64,000 bases of DNA from Arcobacter sp. Its GTDB lineage: Bacteria; Campylobacterota; Campylobacteria; Campylobacterales; Arcobacteraceae. The stretch spans positions 496,001 through 560,000 of the forward strand of contig PKUK01000001.1 in the NCBI GenBank assembly GCA_002869535.1, in the 5' to 3' direction. Shown in pieces: positions 40,859 to 50,108 of this stretch; position 1 is the first letter of the stretch, and each line of letters starts with the position of its first letter. The position numbers and the translations under genes are program-made. Under the pieces are notes generated by a model that saw nothing but the letters and a program-made list of their open reading frames with translations, was not told the origin of the DNA and searched no databases.

Positions 40859-41803
40859 TTACCACTTTGATGCCCACAGTTTTTGCTCATCTTTTGTAAG
40901 GAATGTCCAGATAACTATTCTACTAACTTTTTGCCCATGTTGCATCTCAATAGTGTCATATTCTGTGGGTTTAACATACTCAATAGTGTCATAGATAAAT
41001 TGAAGATTGTCTTTTTTTGATACGATAGTACTAAACCAAAAACAGTTTTTTGCATACTTTTTACTCTGTTTAATCATGGCTTTTACAAAGGCTACTTCTC
41101 CACCTTTGCACCACAGTTCATTGCTTTTACCACCAAAGTTTAAGCTAGCTTTTTCAACTACTTTTTTAGTAAGATTTTGTACCTTTCTATTACTCCCCGC
41201 TTGGGCTTGGGCTTGTGATTTATGAAAAGGAGGATTACATAAGGTAAAATCAAACCTATCATCTTCTTTTATAATGCCTGTAAAAATACTATCAGGATTT
41301 AACTGCAACCTACACTCAATATTTCCTATTAAAGAGTCATTTTCTTTTATAATATTCTCAGAGGACTCAAGAGACTCTTTTTCAATATCACTACCTACAA
41401 AAGACCAGCCATAAACGCTGTTTCCTATTATTGGATAAATACAGTTTGCCCCAATACCAATATCAAGTCCTTTTATCTTTGCTCCTGTTGGGACTTTACC
41501 CCCATGAAACTCTGCAAGTAAATCAGCAATATAATGCAAATAATCAGCCCGTCCAGGAATAGGAGGACATAAATAATCTTCTGGAATATACCAGTTCTTT
41601 ATATTGTAAAAGTGAGCAAGAAGTGCTTTGTTTAAAGTTAATACAGCTTTTGCATCTGCAAAATCAATAGATAGTTCATCATATTTATTTTTAAAAACGA
41701 AATCTGCTAGTTTTGGTAAACTTTTTATGAGTTGTGGAAAATCATATCTTTTATTGTGAGGATTTCTTGGATGTAATCCTTTTTTGTGTTCTTTATGTGC
41801 CAT
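40859..41803 (-). CDS. rlmF: 23S rRNA (adenine(1618)-N(6))-methyltransferase
   Basis: KGLHPRNPHNKRYDFPQLIKSLPKL, GLDIGIGANCIYPIIG, DFTLCNPPFHKS. Confidence 0.95.
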   Translation of the reverse strand: MAHKEHKKGLHPRNPHNKRYDFPQLIKSLPKLADFVFKNKYDELSIDFADAKAVLTLNKALLAHFYNIKNWYIPEDYLCPPIPGRADYLHYIADLLAEFHGGKVPTGAKIKGLDIGIGANCIYPIIGNSVYGWSFVGSDIEKESLESSENIIKENDSLIGNIECRLQLNPDSIFTGIIKEDDRFDFTLCNPPFHKSQAQAQAGSNRKVQNLTKKVVEKASLNFGGKSNELWCKGGEVAFVKAMIKQSKKYAKNCFWFSTIVSKKDNLQFIYDTIEYVKPTEYDTIEMQHGQKVSRIVIWTFLTKDEQKLWASKW

Positions 41804-41904
41804 TATATTTATCTTATTCTTTTATTTATAGGTATTGTACTATAGTTTATCTATATCTATCTTGCTAGATATCTTTACTATAAGAGAGTGTAGATATTAT
41901 TAAA

Positions 41905-41947
41905 AGAGTTTTTAGAGTTTGTAATTGTAAAAAACTCTAAAAACTCT
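41905..41947 (-). terminator. Long hairpin terminator downstream of DUF1328 gene
   Basis: agagtttttagagttt / aaactctaaaaactct perfect 16-bp inverted repeat. Confidence 0.65.
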
Positions 41948-41960
41948 ACTTAGCATTAAT

Positions 41961-42131
41961 TTAAGGGCGTCTACCTTTCATTGCATTTGCAACTGCTGAC
42001 ACAATAAGAAGTACTAAGAATACGAAAAATAGCAATTGAGCAATATTTGCTGCTGCACCTGCAATACCTGAAAATCCCAAAACTCCTGCAATTATTGCAA
42101 GAACTAAAAAAGTTAATGACCATGATAACAT
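41961..42131 (-). CDS. DUF1328 small membrane protein (missing from ORF track)
   Basis: [56 protein letters not shown], ggaggaagag RBS. Confidence 0.9.
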   Translation of the reverse strand: MLSWSLTFLVLAIIAGVLGFSGIAGAAANIAQLLFFVFLVLLIVSAVANAMKGRRP

Positions 42132-42166
42132 TGTCTCTTCCTCCTAACTTTATTTAATAATTACTT

Positions 42167-42421
42167 TTAAAACTTAGCTAATAGTTTCACCAAAAAAGGT
42201 TTTACATAATTCTGGGATATAAAGGTAGCTATTAACTCTTCTTTTATTCCTGAATTAAAACTTTTTAACGTATCACCTATATCATACCCAGGATCAATTG
42301 CTCTTAGTTTTAACTTAGCAATTTTAAGAGAACTGGGTTTTTTAGTAAATATAGAGTCATCTCCCTCTAATTTAGATACTAAATTATTAAGTTTTTCTAT
42401 CTTTTTTGTTCTATTTTCCAT
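42167..42421 (-). CDS. Hypothetical protein of stress cassette
   Basis: Intact ORF overlapping upstream gene by 25 nt. Confidence 0.6.
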   Translation of the reverse strand: MENRTKKIEKLNNLVSKLEGDDSIFTKKPSSLKIAKLKLRAIDPGYDIGDTLKSFNSGIKEELIATFISQNYVKPFLVKLLAKF

Positions 42422-42687
42422 GAGGCGACCTTAGACACTATTAATGCTAATATTAAAACTATCAAAGCTGTTATAAAATAGGCAAAAACCTCACCTAAAT
42501 AACTTTCAATCCAAACTTTTATTCCCAAAAAGAAAAAAATAGATGCCAAAACAAGTAAAGAAAGTGAAAAAAGTTTTATCATTAAACCCTTTGCACTACT
42601 TACAAAAGAAGATTCTACCTCTTTTATTTGAGCTTCTATTAATTCTATAACAGAAATAATAAATTCTGAAATTGTAACTTTTGACAT
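42397..42687 (-). CDS. Small two-TM protein, phage-holin/DUF1469-like
   Basis: Two TM segments after amphipathic N-terminus. Confidence 0.6.
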   Translation of the reverse strand: MSKVTISEFIISVIELIEAQIKEVESSFVSSAKGLMIKLFSLSLLVLASIFFFLGIKVWIESYLGEVFAYFITALIVLILALIVSKVASWKIEQKR

Positions 42688-42688
42688 T

Positions 42689-43045
42689 TTATTTTTTTAC
42701 TAGCCAAGCTGCTAAAAAACCTAACCCAAATGTTACTGCAACACTTTTGAAAGGATCATTTTTAATTTTAGATTCAACTTCACCAACTTCATCTAAACCT
42801 TTACTTTTTAACTCATATAGTTTTGCTTTTAATTCATCAATTGATAAATCTTCAAAAATATCAAGTTTACTTTTACTTTTGTTAACTTTTTCGGCTGTAG
42901 CTTCCTTTAAACTAGAAGATAACTCTTTTATATCTGTTTTTAAAAGCTCGATATCTTCTTTTAATTTTGTAACCTCTTGAGTAGTTGCCATTTCTTCTCC
43001 TTTAATATTTTTTAATACGACTTCTTGACTTCTTAAATCTATCAT
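42689..43045 (-). CDS. DUF883/ElaB-like protein
   Basis: Coiled coil then C-terminal single TM VESKIKNDPFKSVAVTFGLGFLAAWLVKK. Confidence 0.75.
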   Translation of the reverse strand: MIDLRSQEVVLKNIKGEEMATTQEVTKLKEDIELLKTDIKELSSSLKEATAEKVNKSKSKLDIFEDLSIDELKAKLYELKSKGLDEVGEVESKIKNDPFKSVAVTFGLGFLAAWLVKK

Positions 43046-43293
43046 AATGAATATTAATCACAAATAAAAATTATTATTTAGCAGTATTATATAAAAAAAC
43101 AATATATTTATTTTATAAAAGAATTTATTAACAACTATATTACTTGCTTGTAACTATTATTTAAATTTAAGATTACAACAATAAAAAATACAATTAATTA
43201 AAAAAATGACCTTTTGTCATAAATTTATCTATATTATTTAAGGAATATTTTATTAGCTTTTGTTATAGTTTAGTATAAATAAGGAGGATTATT

Positions 43294-43380
43294 ATGAAAT
43301 ACAAATCAATAAAACTGCCTTTTACCTATGATACTTTGAAATCTATAGTATCTACAAATGTATTTTATTCTAGAGAATAA
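43294..43380 (+). CDS. Possible 28-aa small ORF
   Basis: aaggaggattattATG; MKYKSIKLPFTYDTLKSIVSTNVFYSRE*. Confidence 0.45.
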   Translation: MKYKSIKLPFTYDTLKSIVSTNVFYSRE

Positions 43381-43456
43381 TTAAAATAAATATCGTAGAT
43401 ATTTAATTAGAACACTAGAAATAAATAAAACGTAAATAATTTTAAAGGAGAAAGTC

Positions 43457-43744
43457 ATGAGTATGAAAAAAGAATATGAAGTAAAATTACAAGCACAGTT
43501 AGATGAATGGAGTGCAGAGATAGATAGACTTAAAGCAAAAGCTGAGGCTGAAAAAGCAGATAAAAAAATCAAATATTATGAAGAAATTGATAAACTAAAA
43601 TCTATGAAAAAAAATGCTGATGAGAAACTCACAGAGCTTAAAAATGCAAGTGATGATGCATGGGAGGACTTAAAGGCAGGAATTGACAGTGCTTGGATTT
43701 CTTTTGGTGATGCATTGAAGTCAGCTGGTTCGAGATTTAAGTAA
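43457..43744 (+). CDS. sll1863-family-like stress response coiled-coil protein
   Basis: KKEYEVKLQAQLDEWSAEIDRLKAKAEAEKADKKIKYYEEIDKL. Confidence 0.75.
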   Translation: MSMKKEYEVKLQAQLDEWSAEIDRLKAKAEAEKADKKIKYYEEIDKLKSMKKNADEKLTELKNASDDAWEDLKAGIDSAWISFGDALKSAGSRFK

Positions 43745-43783
43745 ATATCATACTTATTGCAAATATAATTTAGGAGATTACAC

Positions 43784-44242
43784 ATGAAACTACATATACA
43801 TATATTAATGATAATCGGTTTACTTGGTCTTGCAACCTCATTGTCTTATGCTCAAAGTGAAGATACAGATACCTCAATTAAAGAAGTAAAAAAAGAGACC
43901 CAAGAGTTATTTAAAACTATTGGAAACTATACTGTAGATAAAAAAGATGAAACACTAAAAAAAGCAAAAGAGAGTTTAGATAAGCTAGATGAACGTGTTG
44001 ATACTTTAGAGTCAAAGGTTGATAAACAATGGGATAAAATGAACAAAGCTGTTCGTATGGAAACCCGAGAAAATCTTAGAACTCTTCGTAAACAACGTAA
44101 TCAAGTTGCCCAATGGTATGGTGGTATGAAAAATAGTACTGCTGAGGCATGGGAATACACGAAAAAAGGCTTTTCAGATGCGTATAAAGATTTAGAAAAA
44201 GCTTGGGAAAAATCTGAAAAAGAATTTAGCTCAACAAAATAA
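43784..44242 (+). CDS. Exported coiled-coil protein
   Basis: Signal peptide MKLHIHILMIIGLLGLATSLSYAQ; heptad-rich C-terminus. Confidence 0.7.
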   Translation: MKLHIHILMIIGLLGLATSLSYAQSEDTDTSIKEVKKETQELFKTIGNYTVDKKDETLKKAKESLDKLDERVDTLESKVDKQWDKMNKAVRMETRENLRTLRKQRNQVAQWYGGMKNSTAEAWEYTKKGFSDAYKDLEKAWEKSEKEFSSTK

Positions 44243-44269
44243 ACTACTTTAGCATACTACAAATAAAGA

Positions 44270-44301
44270 GTCTGGCACTTATATTATAAAAAGTGTCAGA
44301 C
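44270..44301 (+). terminator. Hairpin terminator
   Basis: gtctggcactt ... aagtgtcagac, 11-bp stem with one G-U, followed by cagtttta. Confidence 0.5.
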
Positions 44302-44339
44302 CAGTTTTATGTTTATTGAAATTAACAAATTAATTTAAT

Positions 44340-44579
44340 TTGGAGGAAAAAATGCCATACAAAAGTATTAATGAGTTACCAAAACAAGCAAAAAACAACC
44401 TACCAAAACATGCACAAGAGATTTATAAAGAAGCATATAATAGTGCATGGGAAGAGTACAAAGACCCAAAAGATAGAAAAGATGACAGTTCAAGAGAAGA
44501 AGTTGCTCATAAAGTTGCTTGGGCTGCTGTAAAAAATGTATATGAAAAAAATAATAAAGAAAATTGGGTTAAAAAATAA
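44340..44579 (+). CDS. ChaB family protein
   Basis: MPYKSINELPKQAKNNLPKHAQEIYKEAYNSAWEEY...AHKVAWAAVKNVYEKNNKENWVKK. Confidence 0.9.
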   Translation: MEEKMPYKSINELPKQAKNNLPKHAQEIYKEAYNSAWEEYKDPKDRKDDSSREEVAHKVAWAAVKNVYEKNNKENWVKK

Positions 44580-44672
44580 AAATGATACCTTATCAATTTT
44601 TATAGAATTTAATTAGAAAATTGGTATAGTTTTCTTTAACTAACAGTTATATAATATCTAAGGAGCTTAATA

Positions 44673-45722
44673 ATGAAAGGAAAAAGACCCAATAAATTTC
44701 AACAAGCTTTTATATTAATATTGCTGTTTACAGTACTAATGGGTTTTATTGGAATGATTCAAGAGTTTCTAATAGCTCTAGTGCTTGCTGCAATCTTTGC
44801 AGGCTTACTTTATCCTTTCTATCATAAAATTCTTTTATACTTAAAAAACAAATCTGCTTTGGCAGCCTCTATTGTATTGATTATATCAATTTTAGCTGTA
44901 GGGTTTCCCTTGGCAGCACTTACTGGTATGGTGACAAATGAAGCAATACAATTCAGCCAAAAAACAACTCCTATAGTAAAAGAGATTTTAAATGATGAAT
45001 TCTCAATAAGTAAACAACTACCTAGTTGGTTGCCACTGCAAGAGAAGTTTGATTCTATAAATGAAACTCTTCTCAAAAAAGCCTCTGATGCAACAAGTGC
45101 AATAGGAAGTTGGTTAGTTTCAAGTTTGTCTAGTGCGACTAAAGGAACTGCTGGATTTCTTATGAGTTTATTTATTATGCTTTATGCTATGTTTTACTTT
45201 TTAATAAATGGACAACAGTTACTAGCTTCTCTAGCCTCTTTACTTCCTCTTTCAAAAAAAGATTATAATGAGCTGATGAACCGTGGGCTTATGGTAACTA
45301 AAGCATCACTTAAAGGTATAGTTATAATTGGATTTATTCAAGGGCTATTGGTAGGATTATCATTTTGGGCTGTAGGACTTAATGGACCAGTATTTTGGGG
45401 AAGTGTTGTTTTTCTTCTTTCTGCTATTCCAGGCTTAGGAGCACCTGTAGTTTGGGTGCCAGCAGTGATATACCTCATACTTACAGGCAGTATTGCATGG
45501 GGAATAGCGCTTAGTGTATGGGGAATAATAGTAGTAGGGTTAGTTGATAATCTACTACGCCCATGGATTGTAGGAAATGATGCAAAACTACCTGATCTTG
45601 TTATTCTAATATCAATCCTTGGAGGAATAATATCTTTTGGTCCAGTAGGTATTATTATAGGTCCTGTAATTGCAGCTCTTTTAGATACAGTTTTAAATAT
45701 TTATAAAAAGAGCTTTAAATAA
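44673..45722 (+). CDS. AI-2E family transporter
   Basis: LAGLLYPFYHKI, VVGLVDNLLRPWIVG, GVIGFGPVGIIIGPVI-like C-terminus. Confidence 0.9.
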   Translation: MKGKRPNKFQQAFILILLFTVLMGFIGMIQEFLIALVLAAIFAGLLYPFYHKILLYLKNKSALAASIVLIISILAVGFPLAALTGMVTNEAIQFSQKTTPIVKEILNDEFSISKQLPSWLPLQEKFDSINETLLKKASDATSAIGSWLVSSLSSATKGTAGFLMSLFIMLYAMFYFLINGQQLLASLASLLPLSKKDYNELMNRGLMVTKASLKGIVIIGFIQGLLVGLSFWAVGLNGPVFWGSVVFLLSAIPGLGAPVVWVPAVIYLILTGSIAWGIALSVWGIIVVGLVDNLLRPWIVGNDAKLPDLVILISILGGIISFGPVGIIIGPVIAALLDTVLNIYKKSFK

Positions 45723-45749
45723 CTTTGGGGAAGAACTTCTTAGCTAAAA

Positions 45750-46634
45750 TTATCTTTTTACTTCAACTTTTGCCAACCTTTCATAGTACCTGATTAGTCC
45801 ACAATGATCTAAATTATCTTCACCTTGAGCTTTCATCGCTTGCATAATTTCCATTATAGCTGCGGTAAGGTGAACAGGAGCACCTATTTCGTGCGCTGTA
45901 TCTAGTGCATTTTGTAAATCTTTAATATGTAGATTGATTTTAAATCCTGGGTCAAATTTTCTATCCATAACTAAAGGAGCTTTTGCATCTAAGACAGCAC
46001 TTCCAGCCAGCCCTCCCCTAATCGCTTGATAAACTAACTCAGGTTCAACACCAGCTTTTGTAGCTAAAACTAAAGCTTCACACATGCCAGCAATATTGAG
46101 TGCAACAATAATTTGATTTGCCAATTTTGTCGTATTTCCCGCTCCAACTTTTCCAGTATAAACAACAGAACTAGCCATTGACATCATCAGTTCATAAAAC
46201 TTATCAAATACCTCTTTTTTTCCACCAACCATAACAGATAGTGTTCCCTCTATTGCTTTTGGTTCTCCACCACTTACTGGTGCATCAAGTAATTCAACAC
46301 CTTTTTTAGCAAGTTGAGCTGAAATCTCTTGTGAAGCTAATGGTGCAATTGAACTCATATCAATAATTACCCCACCCTCTTTAATTCCATCAATAACCCC
46401 ATCTTCTCCAAGGATAACTTCTTTTACTTGAGGAGAGTTTGGTAACATTGTTATGACAACATCAACTTGTTGGGCAAGCTCTTTAGCACTATTTGCACCT
46501 ATTGCACAAGCATTTACTAATTCATCAACTGAAGTTTTACTTCTATTTGTAACAACTAATTCGTAACCGGCTTTTAATAAATTTTTTGCCATAGGTTTTC
46601 CCATGATTCCAAGTCCTATAAATCCAACTTTCAT
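45750..46634 (-). CDS. 2-hydroxy-3-oxopropionate reductase-like (GarR/HIBADH family)
   Basis: VGFIGLGIMGKPMAKNLLKAGYEL, DAPVSGGEPKAIEGTLSVMVGG. Confidence 0.9.
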   Translation of the reverse strand: MKVGFIGLGIMGKPMAKNLLKAGYELVVTNRSKTSVDELVNACAIGANSAKELAQQVDVVITMLPNSPQVKEVILGEDGVIDGIKEGGVIIDMSSIAPLASQEISAQLAKKGVELLDAPVSGGEPKAIEGTLSVMVGGKKEVFDKFYELMMSMASSVVYTGKVGAGNTTKLANQIIVALNIAGMCEALVLATKAGVEPELVYQAIRGGLAGSAVLDAKAPLVMDRKFDPGFKINLHIKDLQNALDTAHEIGAPVHLTAAIMEIMQAMKAQGEDNLDHCGLIRYYERLAKVEVKR

Positions 46635-46689
46635 TTTATCTCCTCATGTATAAATTATAGGAGTCAGCTGATAATCATAACTCTATCAA

Positions 46690-46785
46690 CTATTTCTCCT
46701 AATTATCTTATTAACTTCTGGCTGTGATATTCAAATTATTTTAGCAATTACATACTGTGAATAGCCTTGTTCATATGTCTTTAAT
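46690..46785 (-). pseudogene. Transposase/resolvase-like HTH remnant
   Basis: Reverse strand reads YEQGYSQYVIAKII*ISQPEVNKIIRRNS* with an internal TGA. Confidence 0.5.
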
Positions 46786-46837
46786 ATATAGTTATTTTTT
46801 GTATGTTCATAAATATATAACCTACAAGTATAAATAA

Positions 46838-47270
46838 TATATTAACACTTAGATGGGAATACATTGATTTTGATAATATGCTATATACTTTACCAAACAC
46901 TAAAAATGGTAAAAAACAAACATTTATACTACCAGAATCAATTGCCCTACTTTTATTAGCAATGCAAACAAATAAAAAAGATTATGTTTTTGAATCTCCA
47001 ACTAACAATAAAATATACATACAAAACATTCAAGCTCAAACAAGAAAGTTGAAAAAAGCATTAAATAACCCAAATTTTGGGATTCACTATTTGAGAAATG
47101 TTGTTGTATCAGCTATGGCAGAACAAGGGATTAATGCAACTTATTTATCAGGAGCATTAGGTCATTCTGATTTAAATACTATTAAAAAATATTTATCTAT
47201 ACCTTATAAAAAAGGTTCTGAAGTTGCAAATAAAACTATTGAAAATATTACAAGAGAAAATAATATATAA
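46838..47270 (+). pseudogene. Tyrosine recombinase (integrase) C-terminal remnant
   Basis: Upstream LTLRWEYIDFDNM in frame; catalytic motifs HYLRN and GALGHSDLNTIKKYLS; N-terminus absent. Confidence 0.78.
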
Positions 47271-47377
47271 GAATACATGCATTATTTTATTTCATTATTG
47301 CATCAGAGTGGTAATGAATACAATTAAATAGACATTCTTTATAAACTTAAATTGAATTTTACCATGCAAATAATCTT

Positions 47378-47410
47378 TGCAATTAATTTGCGATAAATTT
47401 TATATACAAT
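47378..47410 (+). promoter_or_regulatory. Direct-repeat regulatory box + -10 upstream of pheA
   Basis: TGCAAT-N5-TGCGAT (47378, 47389), N10, TACAAT (47405). Confidence 0.7.
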
Positions 47411-47440
47411 ATTAAATAATTTATAATATAGGAAAACTAT

Positions 47441-48481
47441 ATGAACAAAAAAATTAATAAAAAAATTAATTTGATTAATGATTTAGATAAAGAAATATTA
47501 AAACTTATTAATAAAAGAATATCACTAGTAAAAGATGACGAATATTTAAATTCTTTTGATGTAAACAAGACCCTAATAGAAAAATTGAAAGATATAAATT
47601 ATGAACACATTACATATAATGATATACAGATATTTTATAATGAAATATTTAATTTAGGAAGAAACCTTATTTCTATTGAAAAAGTTGCATATTTAGGTCC
47701 AGAAGGTAGTTATACTCAAGAAGCTGCAGAAAGTAAATTTGGCAAAAACTCTAGCTATTTTTCAGTTAATTCTATTAAAAATATTTTTCTTGAAGTTTCA
47801 GAAAATAGAGCAAAATATGGAATTGTTCCAATTGAAAATAGTTCTAATGGAATGGTAGGGGATACAATTAACTCTTTTAATATATTTAATCTAAATATTG
47901 TAGGAGAAATTGTTCTTGATATTCATCATACGCTAGTAAGTACATGTAAAAATATTAATGAGATAAATACTATATATTCTAAAGATATTGCATTTGATCA
48001 ATGTTCTATTTTTCTAGAAAATTATCATTTAAATGAAGCTAAATATATTTATGTAGAATCAACTACTAAAGCTGCAAAGTTGGCATCAAAAACTCCAAAC
48101 TCTGCAGCTATATGCTCTGAAAATGCTGCAAAAAATAATCACATACCTATTTTATTTAAAAATATTGAAGATAATAAAAATAATAGAACGCGTTTTTTTG
48201 TAATCTCTAGTGATGAATCATCTAAAACTAAAAGTGACAAAACAACTATTATTGTTCAATTACCAAATAAGTATGGGAGTTTAATTACATTTCTTAATAG
48301 TTTTAAAAAAGCAAAAATCAGTCTGAGTAAAATAAAATCCCATATAGTAAATGGTGTATCAACATTTTTTATAGAATTTGTAGGACATAAAAATGATGAT
48401 AATATTCAGAAGATTTTAACTAAACACTCAAAATATATAAAAATTTTAGGTTCTTATCCAAAAGAAGTAGAAGACATATAA
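47441..48481 (+). CDS. pheA: Chorismate mutase-like / prephenate dehydratase
   Basis: VAYLGPEGSYTQEAAESKFG, YGIVPIENSSNGMVGDTIN, ESTTKAAKLAS, C-terminal ACT domain. Confidence 0.9.
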   Translation: MNKKINKKINLINDLDKEILKLINKRISLVKDDEYLNSFDVNKTLIEKLKDINYEHITYNDIQIFYNEIFNLGRNLISIEKVAYLGPEGSYTQEAAESKFGKNSSYFSVNSIKNIFLEVSENRAKYGIVPIENSSNGMVGDTINSFNIFNLNIVGEIVLDIHHTLVSTCKNINEINTIYSKDIAFDQCSIFLENYHLNEAKYIYVESTTKAAKLASKTPNSAAICSENAAKNNHIPILFKNIEDNKNNRTRFFVISSDESSKTKSDKTTIIVQLPNKYGSLITFLNSFKKAKISLSKIKSHIVNGVSTFFIEFVGHKNDDNIQKILTKHSKYIKILGSYPKEVEDI

Positions 48482-48501
48482 AAATACACAATAATAAAAT
48501 C

Positions 48502-48534
48502 TGCGATAATTTTGCGATTGATTTCATATAAACT
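48502..48534 (+). promoter_or_regulatory. Direct-repeat regulatory box + -10 upstream of porin
   Basis: TGCGAT-N5-TGCGAT (48502, 48513), N10, TAAACT (48529). Confidence 0.75.
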
Positions 48535-48596
48535 TCTTCTTAATAATTTAGATTTGATTTTTTCAAATCTAAAATATATAACTACAAAGGAATAAA

Positions 48597-49814
48597 ATGA
48601 AAAGATTTACAAAATTAAGTCTAGCTACAATTGCTACATTATCTACATTTGCAACTATTGCAAATGCAAGTGATAGCATTGCAGCAGCATTCGCAGATTC
48701 AAAAGTTAAAGGTGAACTAAAATCAGTTTACGCAAAATCAAACTTTGACCCAGGTACACAAGCTTTACCTGCAACAAAAGATGATAGTATCCTTGCTGTT
48801 GGCGGGAGTTTAGGTATCATTACTGATAGTTTTTATGGTATTAAATTAGGAGCAACTTTTCAAGCTTCATCAATTTTATCAGATACTAACAAGAATGCTA
48901 TATTTGCAAATGATCTGAATGTATCTGGTGCCGTATTATCAGAATCATATGTAGATTATACTATTGCTAATACCAATCTAAAAGCAGGTAGACAATTCAT
49001 TACAACACCTCTTCTTAGTAGTTCATTAGATGGCAAATCATCAGAATCTCTAATTAAAGATTCATTTGAAGCATATGTATTAACAAATACAGATATTCCA
49101 GATACAACATTAGTTGCTGGATATGTAAGTAAATACCAAGGTAAAACTAATGGTACACAAGATGTATCAAAGTTCAATAAGTTTCAAGATGGAGCTTATA
49201 CAATTTATGCAAAAAATACATCTGTGGAAAATTTAACATTACAAGCTCAATACTTAGATGAAAATGGTGTTACATCTGCTACAGATAAAAATGCTTTATA
49301 TTTTCAAGCTGACTATGCAATGGGAGCACACATCTTGTCTGCACAATATGTAAGTTCTGAAGATAAAACACAAGCTGCAAATGCCCAAGAGGGGACATTG
49401 TATTGATTAAGAGCAATGGGACCAATAGGAATTGATAAACTTGGGTACATTGTTGCATATAATTCAAGTACTGATAGAAATGCTCCTGTATACACAGGTG
49501 CTGGTACAGGTACAACGGATACAGCCTTTACCGCTATGCCTGTTAATGGTGGTGGCGTTCCAACAAGAGCAGATACTGATACATTAGTTGGAGGAATAAT
49601 TGTTCCAATAGCAAATACAACATCAATTCTTTATGCAGGAAAATCAACTTCATCAACTCATGTACTTGGTGATGTTACAGCAATGGGTGCAATATTTATT
49701 TATCCAGTAGTTAAAAACTTTACAATTAAAGCAAATTTTGAGCATGTTAAAATTGAAAAACTTGCAACAGAAGATGCTGGTACAGCAAGAGTTTACTTAT
49801 CATATAAATTTTAA
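48597..49814 (+). pseudogene. Outer-membrane porin interrupted by one in-frame TGA
   Basis: 48597-49406 and 49416-49814 same frame; EGTLY-TGA-LRAMGPIGIDKLGYIVAY; signal peptide and C-terminal ARVYLSYKF. Confidence 0.88.
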
Positions 49815-49880
49815 TAAAAATAAATATAGATTTATAACTATTAATGGGTGTAGTTATATTTCTTATTTATTTTATGCTTA

Positions 49881-50019
49881 AATACTATTAAGATGCGCGC
49901 CAAATAGTATTGTATATTTTGAATGTAACTTCTATTTTACAGTTACATTCAAGTATTTATTCTCTAAAATAAGTACTTTTTTGATAGATTGTTCTCCTAC
50001 ATCAAAATAGTACTTATTT
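49881..50019. terminator. Three consecutive stem-loops between convergent porin and AEC genes
   Basis: aatactatt/aatagtatt; gaatgtaact/agttacattc; aaataagtacttttttgat/atcaaaatagtacttattt. Confidence 0.65.
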
Positions 50020-50108
50020 AAAATTCTTTATAAATATAAACACTTCGACATAAAAAATATGATAAAAATAGAAATCAAGATAAAAATTGGAATATTCATT
50101 TTATACTC

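Noticed and set aside
49404-49406. Selenocysteine/pyrrolysine or general stop recoding as explanation of the in-frame stops
   Set aside because: Four genes use TAG, TAA, TAA and TGA, other genes terminate normally with these codons, and I did not see a SECIS-like hairpin; point mutation or sequence error is simpler.
49279-49515. Antisense ORFs on the porin (also 49313-49495, 48956-49177)
   Set aside because: No RBS or family features and fully contained opposite to the porin.
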